A stretch of 21,560 nt of DNA from Clostridiales bacterium UBA6468 (GTDB lineage Bacteria > Bacillota > Clostridia > Oscillospirales > Oscillospiraceae): contig DJNI01000076.1 of NCBI GenBank assembly GCA_002436765.1, positions 133 to 21,692 on the forward strand, read 5' to 3'. The position numbers were made by a program, and so were the translations under genes. Positions 15,081-21,560 of the stretch are shown here, in pieces (the stretch's first letter is position 1; each line of letters begins with the position of its first letter). The notes below the pieces were generated by a model. That model was not told the DNA's origin, did not search any database, and saw only the letters and a program-made list of their open reading frames with translations.

Positions 15081-15119
15081 ACCGTGCCGCGGCAGAACGG
15101 ATGCCTGCCGCGGCACGGT
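15081..15119 (-). terminator. Terminator of the alr-capA operon
   Basis: A perfect 14-bp GC-rich stem (15081-15094 with 15106-15119) 17 bp beyond the stop of the last CapA gene. On the minus strand it is followed by TTTTCGTCTT. Confidence 0.8.
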
Positions 15120-15136
15120 ATTTTCGAGGAGTTCTG

Positions 15137-16630
15137 TTATGCCGCCGGGGCGGTGACGGCGGTGGTTTCCGGGGTGGTTTCTACCACGGTTTCCTCCGGA
15201 ACGGTGCCTGGAACGTAATTTTCCGGGTGGCTGGCCAGATCCTGATAGTAGGCTTCCCGGTCGGCCTTCTGCTGCTCCAGATACGTCCGGCACTTTTCCA
15301 TGCCCGCGCCCACGATGGAGTCCGTGCGCTCCATGGACTTCTTCGCAGAGGACAGCATGGCGTCGTTCAGATCGAACAGCTCCGCCCACTGATCCACATT
15401 TTCTTCGTCCAGCGGCAGGATGTTATATTGCTTCGCCCCGTCTGTGCGCATGTTCACCCAGGTGGGCAGCGCCTCCACGCTTTGCAGGTACACGGCACCG
15501 TCGGAATACTTTTCAAAGGTGACGGTGAACAGAATGCCGTCTTCCGTATAGTAGGGCGGCGCGGCTTGAATATAGCCGTTTCTCTGGTTGGATACGGCAT
15601 TGCCCAGGGAGTAGATGACCACGGTCTTGTGGCTCTCGTCAACGGTGCTGGTGAGCAGGTCCACCGGCTGCACCACATGAGGGTGCCCGCCAACGATCAC
15701 GTCAAAGCCCAGGTCGCACAGCTTCTGCGCCATGGTGTCCTGGAGGGAGTTCTCCTTGATATTGTACTCCACGCCCCAGTGAATGAACATCATGGTGGCC
15801 TCCGCGCCGTCCGCCTTCATCTGTTCCAGGATCTGTTCGGCCGCGGTGTACAGCTTGCCGGGGTCGCTGTTGAGGAAGTAGTTCATCTGTCCCTCGTCCT
15901 TGATAGGGGTAAGGCCGTTGAGAGAGAAAGAGGTGCCGTCGCTGCTGTACGCCCAGGTGTAGCACACCATGCCGATCTTGATGCCGTTCACGTCCACCAC
16001 GGCGTATTTCGGCTCGTCGGCGTTCAGCTGGGATCCGAGGGCGGTCAGCCCCTTGCCCCGGATGACCTCGATGGTGCGGGTGATGCCGGAGGCCATGGTG
16101 TCCCCCGCGTGGTTGTTGGCGGTGAGCAGCATGTCATAGCCCGTGTCCACCACGCTGTCGATCAGCGCGTCGGGGCAGTTGAAGGCGGGGTTGCCCTGAT
16201 AAGGGTAATCGTCGCCGCCGAAGGTGGTCTCCAGATTGGCGATGGCATAGTCCAGACCGGACACGATATCCTTGACATAGCGGAAAATGGAGCTGAAATC
16301 ATAGGTGCCGTCGCTTTGCAGGCAGGACGCAAACACCGGCTTGTGCATCAGCAGATCGCCCATGGTGCCGACGGATGCCGTGGCTACCACATGCTCCGGC
16401 TCCGGGAGGGTCGTTTCCGGGGGCTGGGTCTCGGTCTCCGCCGGCTCCGTCCGGATGGCGGTGGGGAGGGTGTAAACTTGCGTCTCCGTCCGGACGGTGG
16501 TCTGGGGCGTTTTATTCACCAGATTGACGCACATAAAGATCACAAGCCCCGTCAACGCGATCATGACGAAAATCAGTACGGTCAGCAGCACCGTGACCAG
16601 GGAGCTGCTTCCCTTCGGCTTTTTGGACAT
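15137..16630 (-). CDS. CapA family protein (PGA_cap metallophosphatase fold), paralog 1
   Basis: A 497-residue protein with an N-terminal membrane anchor (about residues 11-36), a Thr/Glu/Pro-rich linker (about 40-80), a CapA-type catalytic domain and a Thr/Pro-rich tail (EETVVETTPETTAVTAPAA). Domain motifs are GDLLMHKP, NLETTFGG, TANNHAGD, FIHWGVEYN, GGHPHVVQP and YSLGNAVSNQ, the set of metal-binding and active-site motifs of the PGA_cap family related to B. anthracis CapA. Family members are linked to poly-gamma-glutamate or other envelope polymers, but no capB or capC is nearby, so no polymer can be named. It follows its paralog by 27 bp, with an AAGGAGAG ribosome binding site, and is last in the operon. 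Confidence 0.88.
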   Translation of the reverse strand: MSKKPKGSSSLVTVLLTVLIFVMIALTGLVIFMCVNLVNKTPQTTVRTETQVYTLPTAIRTEPAETETQPPETTLPEPEHVVATASVGTMGDLLMHKPVFASCLQSDGTYDFSSIFRYVKDIVSGLDYAIANLETTFGGDDYPYQGNPAFNCPDALIDSVVDTGYDMLLTANNHAGDTMASGITRTIEVIRGKGLTALGSQLNADEPKYAVVDVNGIKIGMVCYTWAYSSDGTSFSLNGLTPIKDEGQMNYFLNSDPGKLYTAAEQILEQMKADGAEATMMFIHWGVEYNIKENSLQDTMAQKLCDLGFDVIVGGHPHVVQPVDLLTSTVDESHKTVVIYSLGNAVSNQRNGYIQAAPPYYTEDGILFTVTFEKYSDGAVYLQSVEALPTWVNMRTDGAKQYNILPLDEENVDQWAELFDLNDAMLSSAKKSMERTDSIVGAGMEKCRTYLEQQKADREAYYQDLASHPENYVPGTVPEETVVETTPETTAVTAPAA

Positions 16631-16657
16631 GGATGTCTCTCCTTTGCAGTATGGAAG

Positions 16658-18007
16658 TCAGGCGGCTTCCTCGGTGGGGGCGGCGGGAGCTTCCCGCGCC
16701 TGCTTTTCCTGGGCGTAGTAGCTCCGGCATTGCTCCAGACCCGGGCCGACGATGTTCATGGTACGGTCGTAGGACGCCACGGCGTTGGCCAGAGCGGCGG
16801 CGTCCAGACCGTACAGGCTCTGCCACTCTTCCCGCCGGGCGTCGTCCAACGGGATAATATTGTATTCCTGCTTGCCGTCCACGCTGTGCAGGTTGACCCA
16901 GGTGGGCATTACGTTCACATCGGCGACGTGTACCTCGCCGTCATCGTATTTTTCAAAGGTGACGGTGAATACCGCGCCGTCCTCGGTGTGGCCGGTGTTC
17001 AGGGTCATCAGGTCCCGGCGCTGGTTGGATACGGCGTTGCCCAGAGAGTAGATGACCGCCGTTTTGTGTTGGGAGTCAACACCGCTGGTCAGCAGCTCCA
17101 TGGGCTCCACCACGTGGGGATGTCCGCCCACGATCACATCTACGCCCAGGTCGCACAGCTTCTGGGCGATCATTCGCTGGGCGGAATCCGCCTGGAGGGA
17201 ATACTCCGTGCCCCAGTGGATGTACAGCATGGTAGCCTCTGCGCCGTCTTCCTGCATTTTGGAAAGCAGAGACTGGACTTCGGTATAGAAAGCGTCCAGA
17301 TTGGTCTCCACGAAGTAATTCACCAGCCCCACCTGTGTGACCTCCGGCTCAAAGTTCAGGGAGGGACGCCCGTCCACCTCGCTGGTGGCGTAGGTGTAGG
17401 CTGCCATGCCCACCTGGATTCCGTTCATGTCTACCACGGCGTACTTGGGTTCCTCGTCGCTGAGCTGGGTTCCCAGGGGGGTCAGACCCATTTCCCGCAC
17501 CCGCTTCACCGTGCGCAGAACGCCCTCGGTGGTGGTGTCGGAGCAGTGGTTGTTGGCGGTGAGCAGCATGTCGATGCCAGCGTCCTTCGCCGCCTCCACG
17601 ATCTCGTCGGGGCAGTTGAAGTCGGGGTAGCCCTGATAGGGGTAATTATCGCCGCCAAGGGTGGTTTCCAGATTGGCGACGGAATAGTCGTAGCTCGCAG
17701 TATATTCTGCCACGTAGCGGAAGATCGATGCAAAATCGTAGCCGCCGTCCTCTGTCGTGCAAGCGGTGATGATGGGCTTGTGCATCAGCAGGTCGCCCTG
17801 AACGCCCACGGTTGCGGAGGCGACCGGCTCCAAAGGCAGAGTCTCTTCCGTCGTTGGCGGGGTGGTGGGGGTGTCGTCGGGCTTTCCCTTGCCCACGGAG
17901 CGGACAACGAGAACCGCCGCGACGATGGCCACCAGAACCAGCGGCAGCAGCTTCAGCGCGGTATTCCGGCGGGGTTCCTGTCTTGCGTATTTCGGTTTAT
18001 GTGCCAT
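16658..18007 (-). CDS. CapA family protein (PGA_cap metallophosphatase fold), paralog 2
   Basis: A 449-residue paralog of the adjacent protein. It has one membrane segment (about residues 19-38, LKLLPLVLVAIVAAVLVVRS), a short Thr/Pro-rich linker (TPTTPPTTEETLPLEP) and the same active-site series: GDLLMHKP, NLETTLGGDNYPYQG, TANNHCSD, YIHWGTEYS, GGHPHVVEP, YSLGNAVSNQ. It lacks the long repetitive C-terminal tail of paralog 1. The ATG follows AGGAGG with normal spacing and overlaps the 3' end of alr by 11 bp. The catalytic domain should face outside the cell. Tandem duplication is the obvious origin; whether the two differ in substrate is unknown. Confidence 0.88.
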   Translation of the reverse strand: MAHKPKYARQEPRRNTALKLLPLVLVAIVAAVLVVRSVGKGKPDDTPTTPPTTEETLPLEPVASATVGVQGDLLMHKPIITACTTEDGGYDFASIFRYVAEYTASYDYSVANLETTLGGDNYPYQGYPDFNCPDEIVEAAKDAGIDMLLTANNHCSDTTTEGVLRTVKRVREMGLTPLGTQLSDEEPKYAVVDMNGIQVGMAAYTYATSEVDGRPSLNFEPEVTQVGLVNYFVETNLDAFYTEVQSLLSKMQEDGAEATMLYIHWGTEYSLQADSAQRMIAQKLCDLGVDVIVGGHPHVVEPMELLTSGVDSQHKTAVIYSLGNAVSNQRRDLMTLNTGHTEDGAVFTVTFEKYDDGEVHVADVNVMPTWVNLHSVDGKQEYNIIPLDDARREEWQSLYGLDAAALANAVASYDRTMNIVGPGLEQCRSYYAQEKQAREAPAAPTEEAA

Positions 18008-19175
18008 GGGATTCCTCCTGGTAAGCGTCGGTCAGGTAATGTACGGTATGGACGGTCTGCCCCCCGCGCAGATACACACGGGGCACCCGCCGGCTGATAC
18101 CGCAGGCAAATTCATAGTTGAAGCTCCCGGCAGCGGCGGCGATGGCCTCCATGGAGATGGTCTCGTCGCCGTCCGTCCCGATCAGGGTGACGGTGTCCCC
18201 CGCCTGGACGCCGGGGATATCGGTCACGTCCACCATCATCTGATCCATGCAGACCCGCCCCAGAATGGGGGCGCGCTTCCCGTGGATCAGGACGTAAAAC
18301 TTCCCGGACAGACTGCGGCGGTAGCCGTCGGCGTAGCCGATGGGGACGGTGGCGACCACGGTGGGGCGGGCGGTGACGAAGGTGCCGCCGTAGCTGATCT
18401 CCCGCCCGGGGGGCAGGGTTTTCACGTAGGAAGCCTTGCTGATCAGACCCATGGCGGGGGTCAGGGGGAGCAGCCCGGTGTCCACCTCGTCGCTGGGGTA
18501 CAGGCCGTAGGTGACGATGCCGGAGCGCACCATTTCATAGTGGCGGTCGAAGTTCATTAGTCCGGCGGAGTTGTTCAGGTGGCGGATGGGAATGCGGACG
18601 CCCCGGCGTTTCAGCATGGCGTCGAAGGCGTCGAAGCGTTCCGCCTGGGCGCGGGCGCGGCTGAGGTCAGAGCTGTCGGCGGCGGCAAAATGGCTGAACA
18701 GCCCCTCTGCGGTCAGCCCCGGCAGGGCGGCGATTGCGGCGCAGATATCGGCGTCAACCTCTGTCACCTGAAAGCCGATGCGGCTCATGCCCGTGTCCAC
18801 GGCGAAGTGAAACGGTGCGGAAACCCCTGCTTCCACGGCCGCCCGGGACAGGGCTTCTCCATCCTCCCGGCGGAAAATGGCGGGGCGGATGCCAAGATGC
18901 ACGGCGTCGGGGAAAGCCTGCGGCGGCGTGTAGCCCAGAATCAATATCGGCCGGACAATTCCGGCGTCCCGCAGCTCCAGCGCTTCCGACATGGAGCTGA
19001 CGCCGAAAAAGGCGCACCGCTCCTCCAGCAGCCGAGCGATGGGAACCGCGCCGTGGCCGTAGGCGTCGGCTTTGATGACCGCCATCACCGGCACTCCGGC
19101 CTTGCGGCAGACCGCGTCAAAATTGGAAGAAACGGCGTCCAGATCAATGATCGCCCGGGTGCAGTCGTGGGACAT
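17997..19175 (-). CDS. alr: Alanine racemase
   Basis: A 392-residue PLP-dependent racemase that interconverts L- and D-alanine for peptidoglycan. The PLP lysine is K35 in AVIKADAYGHG. The second catalytic base is Y262 in ISYGGTF. R217 in MVRSGIVTYGLYP is the residue that contacts the PLP pyridine nitrogen in known structures. The C-terminal beta domain contains PIGYADGYRR and GRVCMDQMMVDVT. Length is normal. AAAGGAA precedes the ATG, and an extended -10 promoter lies about 75 bp upstream. It is the first gene of an operon with two CapA-type envelope proteins, which fits a cell-wall theme. Gene symbol alr rather than dadX is a convention here. Confidence 0.95.
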   Translation of the reverse strand: MSHDCTRAIIDLDAVSSNFDAVCRKAGVPVMAVIKADAYGHGAVPIARLLEERCAFFGVSSMSEALELRDAGIVRPILILGYTPPQAFPDAVHLGIRPAIFRREDGEALSRAAVEAGVSAPFHFAVDTGMSRIGFQVTEVDADICAAIAALPGLTAEGLFSHFAAADSSDLSRARAQAERFDAFDAMLKRRGVRIPIRHLNNSAGLMNFDRHYEMVRSGIVTYGLYPSDEVDTGLLPLTPAMGLISKASYVKTLPPGREISYGGTFVTARPTVVATVPIGYADGYRRSLSGKFYVLIHGKRAPILGRVCMDQMMVDVTDIPGVQAGDTVTLIGTDGDETISMEAIAAAAGSFNYEFACGISRRVPRVYLRGGQTVHTVHYLTDAYQEESHGT

Positions 19176-19250
19176 ATGGTATCAGGTTCCTTTCGTGGGT
19201 AAGCGGCGGAATTTCGTGATTTCCTGCCGGCATCTGGATAAGCAGTCTTT

Positions 19251-19279
19251 ATCTTACCATAGAAAATAACAAAAGTAAA
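19251..19279 (-). promoter_or_regulatory. Promoter of the alr-capA operon
   Basis: On the minus strand TTTACT (19274-19279) and TAAGAT (19251-19256) are 17 bp apart, with TGG before the -10 (extended -10). Individual boxes are weak matches, but spacing and position are good. Confidence 0.55.
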
Positions 19280-19302
19280 CACGCAAACGCATTAAGGTTC
19301 CC

Positions 19303-19331
19303 TTGCTTTTGGGGTCGAATAATGGTATAAT
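19303..19331 (+). promoter_or_regulatory. Promoter of the DUF3786 gene
   Basis: TTGCTT (19303-19308), 17-bp spacer, then TGG-TATAAT with the -10 at 19326-19331. It gives a short leader of about 22 nt before the ATG at 19360. Confidence 0.8.
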
Positions 19332-19359
19332 TTCCGCAATCCGAGAGGGAGGTACGCTC

Positions 19360-19980
19360 ATGGCACGAACGGACAATTATCTCATTCAGGCGCAGCAGGC
19401 GAAGAACTGCTTTCTGACCTACGACGCGGAAGCGCTGGCGAAAAAGCTGAAGGCAAAGCTGGACGCGGATTTTTTGTATACCGTGCTTTTCGGCCAAAGC
19501 TACCGGGTCTCCCGGAAAACCGGGGATATCCAGCGGCTGGAAAACGGCGCGTGGCAGGACGGCAACAGCTATGAGGAGGTCATGACCCTGCTTGACCTGA
19601 TCTGCGACAGCCGGGAAGACCGGCACATCAGCGGCCGGTGGAAGGCCATGCAGGACTTCGGCCTGCAATTTCACCAGAAGCTGCTGGAGGACGGCCACGA
19701 CCCCTGGGCGGAGCGGTTTCAGAATGAGCTTCCCGCCTTCCGCCGGGCGTGTCTGGCGCTGGGGGGCAAGCCCCTTCCCGTGGGGGACGCGGCCTATGCC
19801 TTTGAGATTTTCGACGGCCTGGGGGTCGCCGTCCAGCTGTGGCTTGGGGACGACGAGTTCCCGCCGAATCTGCGCTTTTTGTGGGACGAGAATGCCGACC
19901 AGTACATCCGCTATGAGACGATGTACTTTGCAAAAGCGCTGCTGCTGAGCAGAATCGCGGGGAAGATGGAAGAAGCGTAA
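19360..19980 (+). CDS. DUF3786 domain-containing protein
   Basis: A 206-residue soluble protein that I assign to DUF3786 (PF12654), a family of unknown function common in anaerobic Firmicutes. Characteristic segments are VMTLLDLICDSRED, LPVGDAAYAFEIFDGLGVAVQLWLGDDEFPPNLRFLWDENADQYIRYETMYF. In other bacteria the domain can be joined to iron-sulfur or corrinoid-related proteins, but this copy has no such fusion and no CxxC motif. The start at 19360 follows GGGAGG (19347-19352); the frame is open from 19303 but that stretch is the promoter. Single-gene unit, ended by a strong terminator. Confidence 0.85.
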   Translation: MARTDNYLIQAQQAKNCFLTYDAEALAKKLKAKLDADFLYTVLFGQSYRVSRKTGDIQRLENGAWQDGNSYEEVMTLLDLICDSREDRHISGRWKAMQDFGLQFHQKLLEDGHDPWAERFQNELPAFRRACLALGGKPLPVGDAAYAFEIFDGLGVAVQLWLGDDEFPPNLRFLWDENADQYIRYETMYFAKALLLSRIAGKMEEA

Positions 19981-20013
19981 AAACAGGCGCTGCGAGAATG
20001 CAGCGCCTGTTTT
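19980..20013. terminator. Bidirectional intrinsic terminator
   Basis: A perfect 14-bp stem (19980-19993 with 20000-20013) flanked by A-run and T-run, loop GAGAAT. It overlaps the DUF3786 stop codon and lies between convergent genes, so it serves both directions. Confidence 0.9.
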
Positions 20014-20028
20014 GGCATATCGGGAAAA

Positions 20029-20484
20029 TCAATACTTGGGATTGGGACCCCACTGGTTGTCGCCGGTGCTGTCCTTGCAGTACCAGACGAGCAGAATGAT
20101 GGAACCCACCACGGGGATCAGGTTCAGCAGATACCAGGTACCGGCCTTGCCAATGTCGTGCAGGCGGCGGACACTGATGGCGATCGTGGGGATCAGAACC
20201 ACCAGAGACCAGATCCAGGCGTAGTCCTTCAGGATCCCGGCGGCCAGGCTGCTGGCGATGGCGCAGAACAGGAATGCCCACCAATACTCGCTTCTTCTGG
20301 AGCGGGTGTTAAAGTCCGCGTACTTGGTGAAGAACAGCTTGATGGCGTCAATGAAGCCCACGGAAGGCTTCGGCTCCCGATTCTGGGTATAGGTAACGTA
20401 GCCACCCTCGACCTGCTGCGCACCGCAGCCGTCGCAGAACTGTGCGCCGTCAGGCAGCTGCTTACCGCAATTCTTACAATACAT
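20029..20484 (-). CDS. DUF805 membrane protein with N-terminal zinc ribbon
   Basis: A 151-residue protein. It opens with a zinc-ribbon knuckle pair (C3, C6, C17, C20: CKNCGKQLPDGAQFCDGCG), then a linker and a DUF805 domain with about three to four membrane segments between residues 68 and 139. The RRLHDIGKAGTWYLLNLIP stretch is the DUF805 hallmark. The GDNQWGPNP ending is also typical. Function of DUF805 proteins is unknown; some relatives resemble YhaH-type inner-membrane proteins. The start follows AGGAGAG about 7 nt upstream. It is downstream of the phosphoribosyltransferase gene in the same direction, 57 bp away, with only a weak hairpin between them. Confidence 0.9.
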   Translation of the reverse strand: MYCKNCGKQLPDGAQFCDGCGAQQVEGGYVTYTQNREPKPSVGFIDAIKLFFTKYADFNTRSRRSEYWWAFLFCAIASSLAAGILKDYAWIWSLVVLIPTIAISVRRLHDIGKAGTWYLLNLIPVVGSIILLVWYCKDSTGDNQWGPNPKY

Positions 20485-20541
20485 GAATATCTCTCCTCTT
20501 TATTATTTATTTTAGCGGGCCCTCCCGCAGTGGCACGTAGT

Positions 20542-21096
20542 TTACCCCTTCACGCTTCCATCCGGGTTGAACAGGGGCAGCTTCTCCAGATAGATCAGGT
20601 CGGGACGCTCCTGGGCGTCGCCCTCGGCCAGAATGGCCATGCGTCCGCAGATGATGCCGCCCGCTTTTTCTACCAGGGTTTCCAGCGCCTTCAGGCTCTC
20701 ACCGGTGGAGATCACGTCGTCCACGATAAGAATGCGCTTGCCCTTCATCAGCGCGGCGTCCGCGCCGTCCAGATAGAGCTTCTGCTCCTTGGCGGTGGTG
20801 ATGGAATGCACGGAAACGCTGAAAATGTCCCGCATGTACAGCTTGGGGGCTTTGCGCGCCAGCAGGTACTTCTTATCCCCGGCCTGACGGGCCATCTCGT
20901 GGGCCAGAGGAATGCCCTTGGCCTCGGCGGTGATGATGTAGTCATATTCCGGCGCACGCTTTAATAGCTCCCGGGCGCAGGCCACGGTCAGCTCCTGGTC
21001 GCCGAAGATCACAAACCCGGCGATATACAGAGAATCGTTTACCGGGCAGATGGGCAGATCCCGCTCAAGACCCGCAATGGTCATATGATAATACAT
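20542..21096 (-). CDS. Purine-type phosphoribosyltransferase
   Basis: A 184-residue type I phosphoribosyltransferase, which joins a base to PRPP in salvage. The PRPP-binding motif is ILIVDDVISTGES (residues 122-134). Upstream, YDYIITAEAKGIPLAHEMAR and LLARKAPKLYMRD match the arrangement of adenine phosphoribosyltransferases and their relatives, including the RK-A-KL segment. I do not assign Apt, because hood-region specificity cannot be decided by eye. The start at 21096 (MYYHMTIAG) has AAGGAG about 10 nt upstream; an in-frame longer frame begins at 21183, upstream of the promoter. A strong promoter lies about 45 bp upstream, and no purine riboswitch fits in its short leader. Confidence 0.82.
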   Translation of the reverse strand: MYYHMTIAGLERDLPICPVNDSLYIAGFVIFGDQELTVACARELLKRAPEYDYIITAEAKGIPLAHEMARQAGDKKYLLARKAPKLYMRDIFSVSVHSITTAKEQKLYLDGADAALMKGKRILIVDDVISTGESLKALETLVEKAGGIICGRMAILAEGDAQERPDLIYLEKLPLFNPDGSVKG

Positions 21097-21139
21097 AGAA
21101 TTTCCGCTCCTTCTCTTTTCTGGAAGTAATCCTGAATTT

Positions 21140-21167
21140 ATTATAACGCCACGGTGGAAAAAGTCAA
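21140..21167 (-). promoter_or_regulatory. Promoter of the phosphoribosyltransferase gene
   Basis: On the minus strand TTGACT (21162-21167) and TATAAT (21140-21145) with a 16-bp spacer. The -35 box ends exactly where repeat copy 3 begins. Transcription would start near 21133. Confidence 0.8.
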
Positions 21168-21330
21168 GGGCAGCACCGCACAATTCGGCAAGTGCTTTCG
21201 GCGAGGGATTTTGTCACAAGCCAAGGTTTGGAAAACGCAGGAATACTGTATGTATTTCAAGTTTTTCAAACTGCAGGATTGGGGCAAAAGATCCGCCGAA
21301 AGCCGCAGACGCAATTGTGCGGGGTTGCCC
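21168..21330 (-). repeat. 163-bp nested palindromic element, copy 3 (opposite orientation)
   Basis: Outer arms 21168-21185 and 21313-21330 match at 16 of 18 but share no clear sequence with the arms of copies 1 and 2. Read on the minus strand it keeps CGTCTGCGGCT, GGCGGATCTTTT, GAAATACATACAGTATTCC and AAAATCCCTCGCC in the same order and spacing. The inner stem is GTTTGGAAAAC/GTTTTTCAAAC with one G-U, again different from the other copies but still paired. It abuts the phosphoribosyltransferase promoter. Confidence 0.8.
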
Positions 21331-21349
21331 AATGGTAGCACCAGATAAG

Positions 21350-21507
21350 AAAACATTGAAAAAGTCAGTGAAATCAATGTTTTTCATGGTGCAAACACGG
21401 TGCGAAGTCGAAATAATCAAATACTGACAGGCTCAAAGGGCGTTGATATGCAAGTATCAGCGCCCTTTTCCTATACCCACAAGCCATAGGCATTGAAAAC
21501 CTATGGC
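21350..21507 (+). promoter_or_regulatory. Hairpin-rich leader before the last gene
   Basis: Three hairpins follow one another: AAAACATTGA/TCAATGTTTT (21350-21359 with 21374-21383), a 14-bp stem with one G-U (21435-21448 with 21455-21468) and the 8-bp terminator below. A 13-codon frame from an ATG at 21386 (MVQTRCEVEIIKY, stop at 21425-21427) lies between the first two, but has no good ribosome binding site. No convincing promoter was found. The base composition is more A+T-rich than the genes to the left. Confidence 0.45.
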
Positions 21508-21515
21508 GTTTTTTA
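21483..21515 (+). terminator. Intrinsic terminator 25 bp upstream of the last gene
   Basis: GCCATAGG (21483-21490) pairs with CCTATGGC (21500-21507), followed directly by G and a run of six T. Its place just before a ribosome binding site suggests either insulation from upstream transcription or attenuation. Confidence 0.75.
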
Positions 21516-21539
21516 TACCCATTTTGAAGGAGGCTGGTA

Positions 21540-21560
21540 ATGAAACTGACAGAAGCAGAA
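21540..21560 (+). CDS. Start of an unidentified gene (partial at window edge)
   Basis: Only seven codons are visible (MKLTEAE). The ATG at 21540 follows a full AAGGAGG at 21527-21533 with a 6-nt spacer, so the start is credible. Some BlaI/MecI-type repressors open with similar residues, but seven residues are far too few for a family call. Confidence 0.6.

Noticed and set aside
15101..18097. A 998-codon open frame on the + strand, antisense to both capA-like genes and the end of alr
   Set aside because: It lies opposite three well-supported genes with intact active-site motifs. It has low-complexity His/Val/Gly/Arg-rich sequence and arises from GC-rich codon bias; its internal repetition simply mirrors the two paralogs.
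21240..21258. ACTGTATGTA in the apical loop of the element resembles half of an E. coli LexA box
   Set aside because: Gram-positive LexA recognises a different motif (GAACN4GTTC-like), and the sequence is better explained as the conserved apical hairpin of the element.
21320..21342. GTTGCCCAATGGTAGCACC resembles a tRNA D-arm
   Set aside because: No anticodon stem-loop, T-arm or acceptor stem can be drawn around it; much of it belongs to the arm of repeat copy 3.
21154..21348. Small frames inside the palindromic elements (here and at 14589-14924) with similar peptides such as EYFVYF...WDKRSA and EYCMYF...WGKRSA
   Set aside because: The similarity comes from the shared DNA element, not from a protein. 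No ribosome binding sites fit, the frames run into unrelated flanking sequence, and stem changes follow base pairing rather than codons.
1..21560. CRISPR array, rRNA or complete tRNA genes, insertion sequence or transposase
   Set aside because: No regularly spaced direct repeats, RNA-gene signatures or transposase-like proteins were seen in any frame. Only palindromic repeats are present.

Overview
The window is a G+C-rich chromosomal segment of a Gram-positive anaerobe. A gut Oscillospiraceae/Clostridia-type organism fits best, judged from gene content (QueT with a preQ1 riboswitch, PTS IIC of the EIIC_2 type, a compact potABCD operon, DUF3786, DUF805 with a zinc ribbon, tandem CapA proteins), strong AGGAGG-type ribosome binding sites and canonical sigma-A promoters. 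The species cannot be named from the sequence alone. No rRNA, tRNA, CRISPR array, transposase or integrase is visible.

Layout. 1-2470 (+): 3' end of a Sua5-type threonylcarbamoyl-AMP synthase, coaE, and an M18 aminopeptidase with its own promoter inside coaE. 2471-2709: five consecutive hairpins. 2710-3252 (-): an unrecognised membrane protein, divergent from queT (3487-3996, +), which has a preQ1-I riboswitch leader. 4215-5321 (-): a PTS IIC-like permease. 5470-8077 (+): a MoxR-type AAA ATPase and VWA-protein pair ending in a terminator. 8178-10862 (+): an M28 peptidase and a GNAT acetyltransferase. 10951-14782 (-): the polyamine ABC transporter, transcribed potA-potB-potC-potD. 15137-19175 (-): alanine racemase followed by two tandem paralogous CapA-type metallophosphatases. 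19360-19980 (+): DUF3786 protein. 20029-21096 (-): a DUF805 zinc-ribbon membrane protein and a purine-type phosphoribosyltransferase. The last 21 bases are the start of a further gene behind a hairpin-rich leader.

Most genes are ordinary housekeeping or transport functions. The most interesting signal lies between genes: three copies (4004-4168, 14804-14968, and 21168-21330 in the opposite orientation) of a 163-165 bp nested palindrome. It keeps its length, an internal-loop motif and an apical-loop motif, while its stem sequences differ in a compensated way. I do not recognise it as a named family. It could be a structured RNA family or a mobile palindromic repeat. One copy lies 3' of queT, one lies inside the predicted 5' leader of the pot operon, and one abuts the promoter of the phosphoribosyltransferase.
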